Source: Halomarinibacterium sp041392125
GTDB taxonomy: Bacteria > Bacteroidota > Bacteroidia > Flavobacteriales > Flavobacteriaceae
Assembly: GCA_041392125.1 (NCBI GenBank)
Contig: JAWKMR010000006.1
Span: forward strand, 62,001-126,000
Reading direction: 5' to 3'
Length of the DNA stretch: 64,000 nucleotides
Shown here: positions 26,921 through 34,823 of the stretch, one piece after another
Layout of the letters: the number at the start of each line of letters is the position of its first letter
How positions within the stretch are numbered: position 1 is the stretch's first letter
Position numbers and translations under genes: made by a program
The notes under the pieces: generated by a model
What the model saw: the letters and a program-made list of their open reading frames with translations, nothing else
What the model was told of the DNA's origin: nothing
The model's database searches: none

Positions 26921-28222
26921 ATGTCGAAAATTGAATTTAAAATGCCGCGCTTAGGCGAAAGCATCACCGAAGCTGCCATTATTAAGTGGTTTAAAAGTGT
27001 TGGTGATTCTATAGAAGTAGATGAAATTTTGCTGGAAGTGGCCACCGATAAAGTGGATAGTGAAGTTCCTTCCAATATTTCTGGAACCATTGTCGAACTT
27101 TTGTACCAACCCAATGATGTTATAGAAATTGGAGCGCCCATTGCTATTATTGATAGTGACGGTAAACCATTGAAGAGTAAAAAAACTGTCTCGTCGAGCG
27201 CAGTCGAGACGTCTCATAAAACTAAAAAGCAAATTAAAACTCATGCGAGCTCTAAAAAAGAAAAGCCTCAACAGATTTCAAAGGCATTTCAAGTAAATGA
27301 AAATGTGTTTATTTCCCCTTTGGTAGAAAGTATTGCGAAGCAACATCATATAAGCTATGAAGAACTAGCCCGCATCCCTGCAAGTGGTAATGATGGTAGA
27401 CTTCGGAAGAGCGATGTAATGAACTATATTACTGAGGGAAGACCCTTTAAGTTTGCCCAACCTGTTTCAGAAAATAATGGATTTAAAGTGCCTGATTTAC
27501 AATTTGATAAAGGCAAAGGAAAGATTATTGAAATGGACCGTATGCGTCAACTAATTGCAGACCATATGGTGTTTAGTAAGCATACATCACCTCATGTTAC
27601 GGCCTATGTAGAAGCTGATTTGACCGAAATGGTAAATTGGCGAAATAAAGTGAAAGCAGATTTTCAGGAAAAATACAACCAAAAGCTCACGTTTACACCG
27701 CTTTTTATAGAATGTGTTTCCAAAGCCATTCAAGATTTTCCAATGATTAATTCTTCTTTGGACGGTAAAAATATCATTGTAAAAGAAGACATCCATATTG
27801 GGATGGCAACAGCATTACCTTCTGGGAATTTAATTGTTCCTGTGGTTAGAAACACCGATAAAAAATCGTTAGTGGAGCTAGCTGCCACTACTAACGAATT
27901 GGCTTCTAAAGCCCGAGAAGGAAAGCTCACTGCCGATGAAACAAAGGGTAGTACCTTCACCATTAGTAATGTAGGAACTTTTGGAAGTCTCATGGGCACA
28001 CCCATCATCAATCAGCCGGAAGCAGCCATTTTAGCTACCGGAATAATAAAAAAACGTGCCGAAGTAATAGAAAGAAAAAGTGGTGACACCATTGAAATAC
28101 GAAGTATGATGTACCTCTCCCTTTCGTTCGACCACCGCATTGTAGATGGGTATTTAGCAGGTTCTTTTTTGCGAAGAATAGCAGATTATATGGAAGCGTT
28201 TGATAAAAATAGGACGATTTGA
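26921..28222 (+). CDS. 2-oxoacid dehydrogenase complex, dihydrolipoamide acyltransferase (E2)
   Basis: Acyl-transferring core of a 2-oxoacid dehydrogenase. There is one lipoyl domain (1-80) with lipoyl Lys44 in VATDKVDSEV, a linker, a peripheral E1/E3-binding domain (about 128-168, SPLVESIAKQHHI), and a catalytic domain (about 205-433) with HRIVDGYLAG (His405, Asp409). In the linker, residues 89-97 (TVSSSAVET) come from a palindromic repeat. E2 is followed by an E1 gene; there is no E3. By similarity it is branched-chain type; its place at the end of the paa operon allows a phenylpyruvate substrate. Confidence 0.88.
   Translation: MSKIEFKMPRLGESITEAAIIKWFKSVGDSIEVDEILLEVATDKVDSEVPSNISGTIVELLYQPNDVIEIGAPIAIIDSDGKPLKSKKTVSSSAVETSHKTKKQIKTHASSKKEKPQQISKAFQVNENVFISPLVESIAKQHHISYEELARIPASGNDGRLRKSDVMNYITEGRPFKFAQPVSENNGFKVPDLQFDKGKGKIIEMDRMRQLIADHMVFSKHTSPHVTAYVEADLTEMVNWRNKVKADFQEKYNQKLTFTPLFIECVSKAIQDFPMINSSLDGKNIIVKEDIHIGMATALPSGNLIVPVVRNTDKKSLVELAATTNELASKAREGKLTADETKGSTFTISNVGTFGSLMGTPIINQPEAAILATGIIKKRAEVIERKSGDTIEIRSMMYLSLSFDHRIVDGYLAGSFLRRIADYMEAFDKNRTI
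27185..27215. repeat. Short palindromic repeat, GCGCAGTCGA family, copy 4, inside the E2 gene
   Basis: GTCTCGTCGAGCGCAGTCGA followed by GACG, with arms GTCTCG / CGAGAC. Translated as TVSSSAVET (residues 89-97 of E2) in the linker between lipoyl and binding domains. Confidence 0.82.
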
Positions 28223-28249
28223 ACCACGACACTTTGAAACAAGACGGTT

Positions 28250-28612
28250 ATGAGAAGGCATAATTTCAAAAAACTTCAAATATGGATTGAGGCAATAAAC
28301 TTAATAGATGAAAATTATAAATTGACCAAAACATTTCCAGATTACGAAAAATTTGGTCTTCAAACGCAAATGAATCGGTGCTCAGTATCTATAGCTTCAA
28401 ATATAGCAGAAGGCTCCAGTAAACAAACAGATAAGCACTTTGTTAAATATTTGGATGATAGTTTGGGTTCTGCCTTTGAATGGGAAACACAGCTTATAGT
28501 TTGTCATCAACAAGGGTTTATTTCAGAAGAGAACTTTAAAGTTTTGGAGGACAAAGTTCAAGCATTACAAAGTAAGATTTCAAATTTTATTCAATCACTT
28601 AAAAAATCGTGA
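28250..28612 (+). CDS. Four-helix bundle protein (S23 / 23S rRNA intervening-sequence family), second member
   Basis: A 120-residue protein of the S23-like four-helix-bundle family but of another subgroup than the gene at 18490: FKKLQIWIEAINLIDENYKL start, then LQTQMNRCSVSIASNIAEG (about 38-56) and SAFEWETQL. It separates E2 from E1. The flanking sequence (ATTCGTGTTTCGTGATTC) is the kind of short degenerate repeat seen beside the other copy. The function is unknown. Confidence 0.88.
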   Translation: MRRHNFKKLQIWIEAINLIDENYKLTKTFPDYEKFGLQTQMNRCSVSIASNIAEGSSKQTDKHFVKYLDDSLGSAFEWETQLIVCHQQGFISEENFKVLEDKVQALQSKISNFIQSLKKS

Positions 28613-28649
28613 TTCAAAAAATTCGTGTTTCGTGATTCAATGAAAAAAA

Positions 28650-30719
28650 ATGATTAAACAAGTAAAAAAAAATATTTCAATTAACATATTAAAAAAGGCA
28701 TTTGCAAACCTTTGCACGGCAAAGGCCATGACTTTTTTATACGAAGAAAATTTTAAAGTAGTTTCCAAATATGTTCATGCTACTTCTCGTGGTCATGAGG
28801 TAATTCAAACGGCTGTAGGGATGCAGTTAAAACCTCAAGATTATGCCTTTCCATATTATCGAGATGATGCTATGTTACTTGCCATTGGGATGCAACCCTA
28901 CGATTTGATGCTTCAGGTTTTAGCTAAGAGAGATGATCCTTTTTCCGGCGGAAGAACCTACTATTCCCATCCCAGTTTAAAAGATGATGACAAACCAAAA
29001 ATTCCGCATCAAAGTTCTGCCACCGGGATGCAGGCGATACCTGCAACAGGGGTAGGAATGGGGTTCTGGTACAAAGAAGCAGAAGGACTATGTGATTTAA
29101 AAGAAAAACCGATTGTAGTTTGCTCCTTAGGGGATGCTTCTGTTACCGAAGGAGAGATTGCCGAAGCATTTCAAATGGCTGCTTTAAAACAGCTTCCTGT
29201 GCTATATTTAGTGCAAGATAATGGTTGGGATATTTCTGCCAATGCTGAAGAAACCCGTGCTCAAAATGCTTTTGAATATGCAAAAGGGTTTCACGGTTTG
29301 GAGGCCGTTTCAATTGATGGAACCAATTTTGAAGAATGCTATCAAACCATTCAGAATGTTATTGAAATTATTCGGAAAGAGCGACGTCCTTTTTTGGTGC
29401 ACGCTAAAGTTCCTTTGTTAAATCATCATACCTCCGGAGTACGCATGGAGTGGTATCGCGATGATTTGGAAGAAGCCCGCAGTAAAGATCCGTATCCAAA
29501 AATGCAAAAACTCATGGTGGAATATGGGTTTTCTAAAAACGAAATTCAGCAAATAGAAAACGATTGTATTGACAAAGTACGAGCCGATTTTGAAAAAGCT
29601 TTAAAAGCCGAAGACCCAAAACCTGAAGATTTATTTACCCATGATTTTGCACCCACCCCAATCACAGAAGAAGCAGGAGAGCGTTCTCCAAAAGATGCTG
29701 ATAGAGTCGTGATGGTAGATTGCGCTCTGTTTGCTATTGAAGAACTCATGGCTAAACACAAAGAATGTTTGTTGTACGGACAGGATGTTGGCGGAAGGCT
29801 GGGAGGTGTATTTAGAGAAGCAGCTACATTAGCTCAGAAATTTGGAGACAATCGAGTGTTTAATACGCCTATTCAAGAGGCATTTATAGTTGGCTCTACG
29901 GTGGGGATGAGTGCCGTTGGTTTAAAACCGATTGTGGAGGTTCAGTTTGCCGATTATATTTGGCCGGGTCTCAATCAATTATTTACAGAGGTTTCCCGAA
30001 GCTGTTACCTGTCAAACGGGAAATGGCCTGTTTCTATGATATTGCGTGTTCCTATTGGTGCCTACGGAAGTGGAGGCCCCTATCATTCTTCTTCGGTAGA
30101 AAGTATTGTAACTAACATTCGTGGTTTAAAAATAGCCTATCCTAGTAATGGAGCCGATTTAAAAGGACTACTAAAAGCAGCCTACTATGACCCTAACCCA
30201 GTGGTTATTTTTGAACATAAAGGATTGTATTGGAGTAAAGTACAGGGAACCAAAGGAGCTACCAGTATAGAACCGGCAGAAGATTATATACTGCCCTTCG
30301 GAAAGGCCTGGGTGTTGCAGGAAATTTGGAAGCAAGAGGAAGAAGAAACACTATCTATTATTACCTATGGAATGGGAGTGCACTGGGCTATGAATGCTTC
30401 GGAAGAGTTAGGCTTACAGAATTCCATTGAAATAGTCGATTTACGAACCTTGCATCCTATAGATTGGGAAACTATTTATAACAGTGCCAAAAAATGTGGT
30501 AAGTGTTTAATTGTTACCGAAGAACCTTCCGATAATGGTTTTGCCAGAAGTATTCAAGCAAAAATACAGGAAGCATGTTTTCAGCAATTAGACGCGCCCG
30601 TTATGCTCATCGGTTCTGAAAATATGCCAGCTATCCCGTTAAATAGCGTTTTGGAACAAACTATGATTCCTTCCGTAGAAAAAGTGAAAGCAAAAATTAT
30701 TGAAGTATTGAATTATTGA
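28650..30719 (+). CDS. 2-oxoacid dehydrogenase E1, fused alpha and beta subunits
   Basis: Thiamin-diphosphate-dependent decarboxylase of a 2-oxoacid dehydrogenase. The alpha part (about 10-340) has the TPP-Mg motif GDASVTEGE...QDN near residues 161-190; the beta part (about 350-689) has EELMAKHKECLLYGQDVGG, GSTVGMSAVGLKPIVEVQFADYI and PVVIFEHKGLY. Alpha and beta are separate genes in most branched-chain dehydrogenases but fused in many Bacteroidota. The gene is 37 bp after the four-helix-bundle gene. Branched-chain 2-oxoacids are the family's usual substrates; phenylpyruvate is possible. Confidence 0.88.
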   Translation: MIKQVKKNISINILKKAFANLCTAKAMTFLYEENFKVVSKYVHATSRGHEVIQTAVGMQLKPQDYAFPYYRDDAMLLAIGMQPYDLMLQVLAKRDDPFSGGRTYYSHPSLKDDDKPKIPHQSSATGMQAIPATGVGMGFWYKEAEGLCDLKEKPIVVCSLGDASVTEGEIAEAFQMAALKQLPVLYLVQDNGWDISANAEETRAQNAFEYAKGFHGLEAVSIDGTNFEECYQTIQNVIEIIRKERRPFLVHAKVPLLNHHTSGVRMEWYRDDLEEARSKDPYPKMQKLMVEYGFSKNEIQQIENDCIDKVRADFEKALKAEDPKPEDLFTHDFAPTPITEEAGERSPKDADRVVMVDCALFAIEELMAKHKECLLYGQDVGGRLGGVFREAATLAQKFGDNRVFNTPIQEAFIVGSTVGMSAVGLKPIVEVQFADYIWPGLNQLFTEVSRSCYLSNGKWPVSMILRVPIGAYGSGGPYHSSSVESIVTNIRGLKIAYPSNGADLKGLLKAAYYDPNPVVIFEHKGLYWSKVQGTKGATSIEPAEDYILPFGKAWVLQEIWKQEEEETLSIITYGMGVHWAMNASEELGLQNSIEIVDLRTLHPIDWETIYNSAKKCGKCLIVTEEPSDNGFARSIQAKIQEACFQQLDAPVMLIGSENMPAIPLNSVLEQTMIPSVEKVKAKIIEVLNY

Positions 30720-30749
30720 GTACATTACAAGTCTTAACGTAAATCTGTT

Positions 30750-32369
30750 TTGACTATGAAAACTCTTTCCACTCTTTTTTTACTCTTCTTTATCACTTTT
30801 GCCAACGCGCAGTGGACCACCGATACAGCTTTAAATACCCTGGTAGCCGATAGTGAAGGGGGCGATATGAAAGCTTTGGGTGGTTCTAATGGGAATACTT
30901 ATGTAGTTTTTTGGAAATCGGTAGCAGCACCCACCAATTATGAGTTACGATTGCAAATACTGGATGTTAATGGGAATCAGTTATTGGGAAGCGATGGAAT
31001 TTTGGTAAGTGACCTTATTCCTATGAGTACTTTTACGGTTATTTGGAGTATGGTATTGGACGCCAATGATAATCTTTACATTGGAGTTACCGGAACCGGA
31101 GGAGGTGATCCTGCCTTTGTATTTAAGTTGGATGCCAATGGAAACAGTCTGTGGGGACCTTCAGGAGAGAATATTGGTAGTGGTAATTTGGTCACAGTGC
31201 TCCCTCTTATGGATGGTAGCATTATAGCGAGTTGGTATTCAGCATCGGGGGGCCTAATGCAAAAAATAGACAGCAATGGCAACAATATTTGGCCTTCAAA
31301 TCAACCTATAGAAATGGGGGCTACAGATACCGCACCAGCTAATTTGTTTGAACTTTCGGGAGGTGATTTTGGCTTAGTATATCATAAATTAATAGGTGGG
31401 ATTAACTCTCATTTATTTGCACAAAAGTATGATGCTAATGGAGATGCCGTTTGGGGAACTACCGTGCAAATTTGTAATCAAGCAACTGCTTTTAATAGAA
31501 GCTATACAGGCTTGCAGGATGGAGATGTCATGTATATGGGTTATTTTGGGTCGACAGGAGTACGTTTCGACTCTTTTTTGCAACGAATTAATCCGGATGG
31601 TACTTTGCCATGGGGAATTAACGGGTCTGATTTTGATACCAATCAAACCAATTATGAAACCTATACCGAAATTGCTTTTGAAGTCGGTTCTCAAAATATT
31701 TGGGCAGTTTGTAACTATACAAATACTTCGCAAAGTGAAAATGGCGAATATGTACAAAAGTTTGATAAGGATACAGGGGCAAGACTCTTGGGAGATAACG
31801 CGAAAGAAGTCTATGCCATTGGAAGTGATAATGTTCATGCCGGTACGTTGCAATTGAAAAATAACAGTCCGTTGTTTCTCTTAAAAAAAGGATTTGATAA
31901 CGGAGTTTCGCCTACAACTTTAGATGTGGTCTACTTAGATGAAAATGGAGATTTTGTTTGGCCCGAAGAGTCTCGACCCGTAGCAACATTTAGTGCCAAT
32001 AAAAGCCGAATTCATTATACAAAACCAGTAAATCATCAGAGTGTTGCCGTTTTTATAGAAAATAAAGGAGGTGGTGAAAGAATGTATGCCCAAAATTTTT
32101 TGGATGAAGAATTAGGTGTTGGCGATAAGGAAACTCCTTTGATAATACGATATCTAAACCCGGTTGAAAACCAACTCTTATTGGAGGCAGAGGTTTTATT
32201 AAAAAAGTTGATTGTTTATAGCGCTAAAGGAGAGGAATTGATGGATAAAAGCGAAATTTATAAACATGAAATCACTTTAAATTGTTCATCTTGGACTTCG
32301 GGAGTATATTTTGTAAAAATAACTGCTGAAAATGACGTAAGTCAGACTCTTCGCATTATTAAAAAATAA
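30750..32369 (+). CDS. Secreted protein with repeat propeller and T9SS sorting domain
   Basis: Signal peptide (about 1-20, TFANAQW). Residues 25-430 have repeated units like LDVNGNQLLGSDGIL, KLDANGNSLWGPSG and KYDANGDAVWGTT, a form common in propeller-type surface proteins of Flavobacteria. The final 80 residues (LNPVENQLLLE... then LRIIKK) are a type A T9SS C-terminal domain. It is 30 bp after the E1 gene on the same strand and may be read through from it. The partner is unknown. Confidence 0.83.
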   Translation: MTMKTLSTLFLLFFITFANAQWTTDTALNTLVADSEGGDMKALGGSNGNTYVVFWKSVAAPTNYELRLQILDVNGNQLLGSDGILVSDLIPMSTFTVIWSMVLDANDNLYIGVTGTGGGDPAFVFKLDANGNSLWGPSGENIGSGNLVTVLPLMDGSIIASWYSASGGLMQKIDSNGNNIWPSNQPIEMGATDTAPANLFELSGGDFGLVYHKLIGGINSHLFAQKYDANGDAVWGTTVQICNQATAFNRSYTGLQDGDVMYMGYFGSTGVRFDSFLQRINPDGTLPWGINGSDFDTNQTNYETYTEIAFEVGSQNIWAVCNYTNTSQSENGEYVQKFDKDTGARLLGDNAKEVYAIGSDNVHAGTLQLKNNSPLFLLKKGFDNGVSPTTLDVVYLDENGDFVWPEESRPVATFSANKSRIHYTKPVNHQSVAVFIENKGGGERMYAQNFLDEELGVGDKETPLIIRYLNPVENQLLLEAEVLLKKLIVYSAKGEELMDKSEIYKHEITLNCSSWTSGVYFVKITAENDVSQTLRIIKK

Positions 32370-32417
32370 TTTCTCTTGAGATAATTGATTTTCAAAAAGG
32401 AATACCTTTTTAATTTT

Positions 32418-32431
32418 AGGGTAAAACCCCC
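32418..32431. promoter_or_regulatory. GGGTAAAACCC palindrome-like site upstream of the nuclease gene
   Basis: AGGGTAAAACCCCC, 46 bp before the nuclease start. A close relative, AGGGTAATACCCCC, lies on the minus strand at 34018-34032 upstream of the gene starting at 33936. A regulator site is possible but unproven. Confidence 0.35.
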
Positions 32432-32477
32432 TTTCACAGGAACTTAGTGTGTCTTAATTTTAGAGAAAACTAAAATT

Positions 32478-32804
32478 ATGTACCAATACAAAGCAAAAAT
32501 TATTGATGTGTATGATGGTGATACCGTCACTGCAGTAGTAGATTTGGGGTTTCTTCATTTTCAAGAAATGAAGCTGAGGCTTTACGGAATTAATACGCCC
32601 GAACTAAAGGGAGAAGAAAGGGATCGGGGTCTTCAAATTCGAGATATTTTGCGAGAATTAATTCTTGACAAAGAAGTCATGATTCATTCTTATAAAGATA
32701 AGCAAGGTAAATACGGACGTTATTTAGCTACTATTTTCCTGGAAGGACTCAATATCAACAATTGGTTGGTAGATGAAGGTCATGCAGTTGTTTATATTCC
32801 ATAA
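32478..32804 (+). CDS. Thermonuclease-like (SNase) protein
   Basis: A 108-residue staphylococcal-nuclease-fold domain: VYDGDTVTAVVD, LRLYGINTPELKGEERDRG with the Arg and Glu of the active site, and DKQGKYGRYLATIF. It has no signal peptide, so it may be cytoplasmic or exported unconventionally. The length is that of the bare domain. It is followed within a few bases by a terminator. Confidence 0.88.
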   Translation: MYQYKAKIIDVYDGDTVTAVVDLGFLHFQEMKLRLYGINTPELKGEERDRGLQIRDILRELILDKEVMIHSYKDKQGKYGRYLATIFLEGLNINNWLVDEGHAVVYIP

Positions 32805-32831
32805 AAAAAGGCGCCTTTACGACGCCTTTTT
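32804..32831. terminator. Bidirectional terminator between nuclease and T9SS protein genes
   Basis: AAAAAGGCG / CGCCTTTTT stem with an 8-9 nt loop. The A and T runs let it work for both convergent genes. Confidence 0.85.
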
Positions 32832-32856
32832 CAGAAAAAAATTAATTGATTGCTTA

Positions 32857-33936
32857 TTAAACTTTAATTAATTTCACAGTTTTTGAGGCATTGCCCGAGG
32901 TAACTTTTGCCATATAAGTCCCCGAATTTAGGGATGAAATATCAACGGTCATTTTATTTGAATTTCCTTGAACGACTTTAACTGTTTGTCCTAAAATGTT
33001 GTAAATTTCTACTTGAGTAATCTCATTTTCAGTATTGATAGTTACAAAATTTTCGGCAGGATTTGGAAATAGGGCAACCTGTTGTAAAGTAGCTTCTTGA
33101 GTTCCTAGACCATCATCATATATAATAAGATCATATTCTGAATTTTCAGGGAAATTAGACCCATCTTCGGTATAGATAGACCAGTTACTACCGGTATACC
33201 AAGCTCCTAATATTTTGTTTACAATAACATTAGATGGCTGACCACTCTCTCCCCAGTTATGCATAAATACAAATTTAGCATCCGGATTTCCATTTAAAGT
33301 AGGATGGTTAATTATAGTATAATTACCACTTATCGTACCCGCAGTCGCAGCATGACGATAAGGTACCGAAACACCCCCATTAATTGCTACCATAAAAGCA
33401 TCGCCAAATTGTATGGTAGAAGCATCCTCAGTATATAAATTCCAGAAAGCACCATCATACCAAGTACCATAGGTAAAATCGTTTCTAGAATTGTTAGGGT
33501 TATAATAGGTTGTAACAACTACTTGCGCTTCCGGATTTCCATTAATATCTGGGTGATTTAAAACCGTATACGAAGGATCACTTCCTTGATTTCCGGCATC
33601 AGCTACATGAACATACATGTTGGAGCCCTCTTGAATGTAAATAAAATAAGAAGACCCTTCTACGATGTTTGTACCGTCTTCATTATAGACACCCCAATTT
33701 GAACCATCATAATACAAACCAGTTCGATGCTCATTATAAATTCCGGGAGATCCAGGGGGGTTCCATACATGACTAACCACGAGTTCTGCGCTTGCATTTC
33801 CATTTAAGGAAGGGTGATCAATAATGGTCAAATCTGCAGATGTATTTCCTGCAGTCGCTGTATGCACAAACATAATATCCTGTGCAAAAAGAGCTGTAAA
33901 AGAAATGGATAATAAAAAAGTAAAAATTGTTTTCAT
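32857..33936 (-). CDS. Secreted protein with three DUF7452-like repeats and T9SS sorting domain
   Basis: I chose ATG 33936 because it gives a clean signal peptide (MKTIFTFLLSISFTALFAQ); the longer frame from 34017 starts inside the promoter region. Three repeats of about 90 residues begin HTATAGNTSADLTIIDHPSL, HVADAGNQGSDPSYTVLNHP and HAATAGTISGNYTIINHPTL, each with GxWYDGxxWxxYTEDG. The C-terminal 75 residues (LFPNPAENFVTINTE, KTVKLIKV) are a T9SS type A domain. The function is not known; it is probably surface-displayed. Confidence 0.85.
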   Translation of the reverse strand: MKTIFTFLLSISFTALFAQDIMFVHTATAGNTSADLTIIDHPSLNGNASAELVVSHVWNPPGSPGIYNEHRTGLYYDGSNWGVYNEDGTNIVEGSSYFIYIQEGSNMYVHVADAGNQGSDPSYTVLNHPDINGNPEAQVVVTTYYNPNNSRNDFTYGTWYDGAFWNLYTEDASTIQFGDAFMVAINGGVSVPYRHAATAGTISGNYTIINHPTLNGNPDAKFVFMHNWGESGQPSNVIVNKILGAWYTGSNWSIYTEDGSNFPENSEYDLIIYDDGLGTQEATLQQVALFPNPAENFVTINTENEITQVEIYNILGQTVKVVQGNSNKMTVDISSLNSGTYMAKVTSGNASKTVKLIKV

Positions 33937-33963
33937 AGTTATTGGTTTAGAATTTGTTATACA

Positions 33964-33971
33964 CAAAAGTA
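33964..33971 (-). promoter_or_regulatory. -7 promoter element of the T9SS protein gene
   Basis: The minus strand reads TACTTTTG, a perfect TAnnTTTG match, 28 bp before the chosen ATG at 33936. No clear TTG -33 element was seen. Confidence 0.5.
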
Positions 33972-34017
33972 ACTCATTTTGAATTAGTTGTAATAGGTTA
34001 ACGCCCTTTTTTTGCAT

Positions 34018-34032
34018 GGGGGTATTACCCTT
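34018..34032. promoter_or_regulatory. GGGTAATACCC palindrome upstream of the T9SS protein gene
   Basis: GGGGGTATTACCCTT on the plus strand; GGGTA and TACCC are 5-bp arms around one central base. It lies 82-96 bp upstream of the ATG at 33936 and resembles the site at 32418. Confidence 0.4.
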
Positions 34033-34137
34033 ATGTTTTTTATTTGAATAAAATTAGCCTGTTAAATCAAGAGAATTTCCCTATATGTAACAAATAATAT
34101 ATAAACTTATAAATGAATATCTTGAGAGAATAAATAA

Positions 34138-34168
34138 AAAAAAAACCTCCCAAAGAAGCTTGGGAGGT
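34138..34168 (-). terminator. Terminator of the DUF4136 gene
   Basis: The minus strand has ACCTCCCAA / TTGGGAGGT with a 6-nt loop followed by a long T run (A run on plus). It ends transcription that comes from the lipoprotein gene above 34194. Confidence 0.85.
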
Positions 34169-34193
34169 AATATAAGTACTATTTCAGAAAGTA

Positions 34194-34724
34194 TTATTTT
34201 GGAGGATATTTTGCTAAGATTTCCCGAACAATTTCTCGTATTCGTTCTTCTTTCTTTTCAATATCTCCCGAAGTGATTAGCCGGGCACTGCCTACCCCTT
34301 GCCAAACTAATTCGTTGGTTTTGGCATCAATCAAGTCTATATACAATTGACCTTCAGTAGTTCTTGAAACGGTATTACCCCAATAACCTCCATACCACCA
34401 AGGATTCCATCCCCATCCCCAACCAAAATTATTGTTGTATACATCGACACGCTCTTGTTCTTTGGTAAAGATACTTACTAAAAGTGTTGGGCTTTCAGAT
34501 TTTTGAATTCCTTTAGCAGAAAGTTCAGCATCAATAGCTCTCAAGATTCTTTTTTTGTCTAAATCACTGATTTTTGCTTTGTCAATCCCAGGTTTGTAAA
34601 ATGCAAAAGAAGTGTAATTGCCAAAATTGGCATTTTTGTCGTAATCTGTTACTACTCTTACGGTAGTACAAGAAGAAACTACTATAATAAGCAGCAACAA
34701 GGGTAAAAATTTCATTTTTTTCAT
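34194..34724 (-). CDS. DUF4136 lipoprotein
   Basis: Lipoprotein signal (IVVSSC, Cys near residue 19), then a DUF4136 domain: NFGNYTSFAFYKPG, LSAKGIQKSESPTLLVSIFT, YIDLIDAKTNELVWQGVGS, and a Trp/Gly-rich loop WGWGWNPWWYGGYWG. Proteins of this family are outer-envelope lipoproteins without an assigned role. There is no operon partner on this strand. Confidence 0.9.
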   Translation of the reverse strand: MKKMKFLPLLLLIIVVSSCTTVRVVTDYDKNANFGNYTSFAFYKPGIDKAKISDLDKKRILRAIDAELSAKGIQKSESPTLLVSIFTKEQERVDVYNNNFGWGWGWNPWWYGGYWGNTVSRTTEGQLYIDLIDAKTNELVWQGVGSARLITSGDIEKKEERIREIVREILAKYPPK

Positions 34725-34823
34725 CTGTATAAAATATTTGATAAAGCGGAAGATGCAATGCTCTTATTAATCATCTTCAGTAGACTTGTAAAATTTATTT
34801 TTGAGCATTTCATAGCAACATAT

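Noticed and set aside
26921..30719. E1-E2 as pyruvate dehydrogenase
   Set aside because: The fused alpha-beta E1 with a single-lipoyl E2 is the branched-chain type arrangement; pyruvate dehydrogenase genes would usually be separate.
31396..31857. 153-residue plus-strand frame inside the T9SS protein gene
   Set aside because: It is out of frame with the propeller repeats and has no signal peptide, RBS or family motif.
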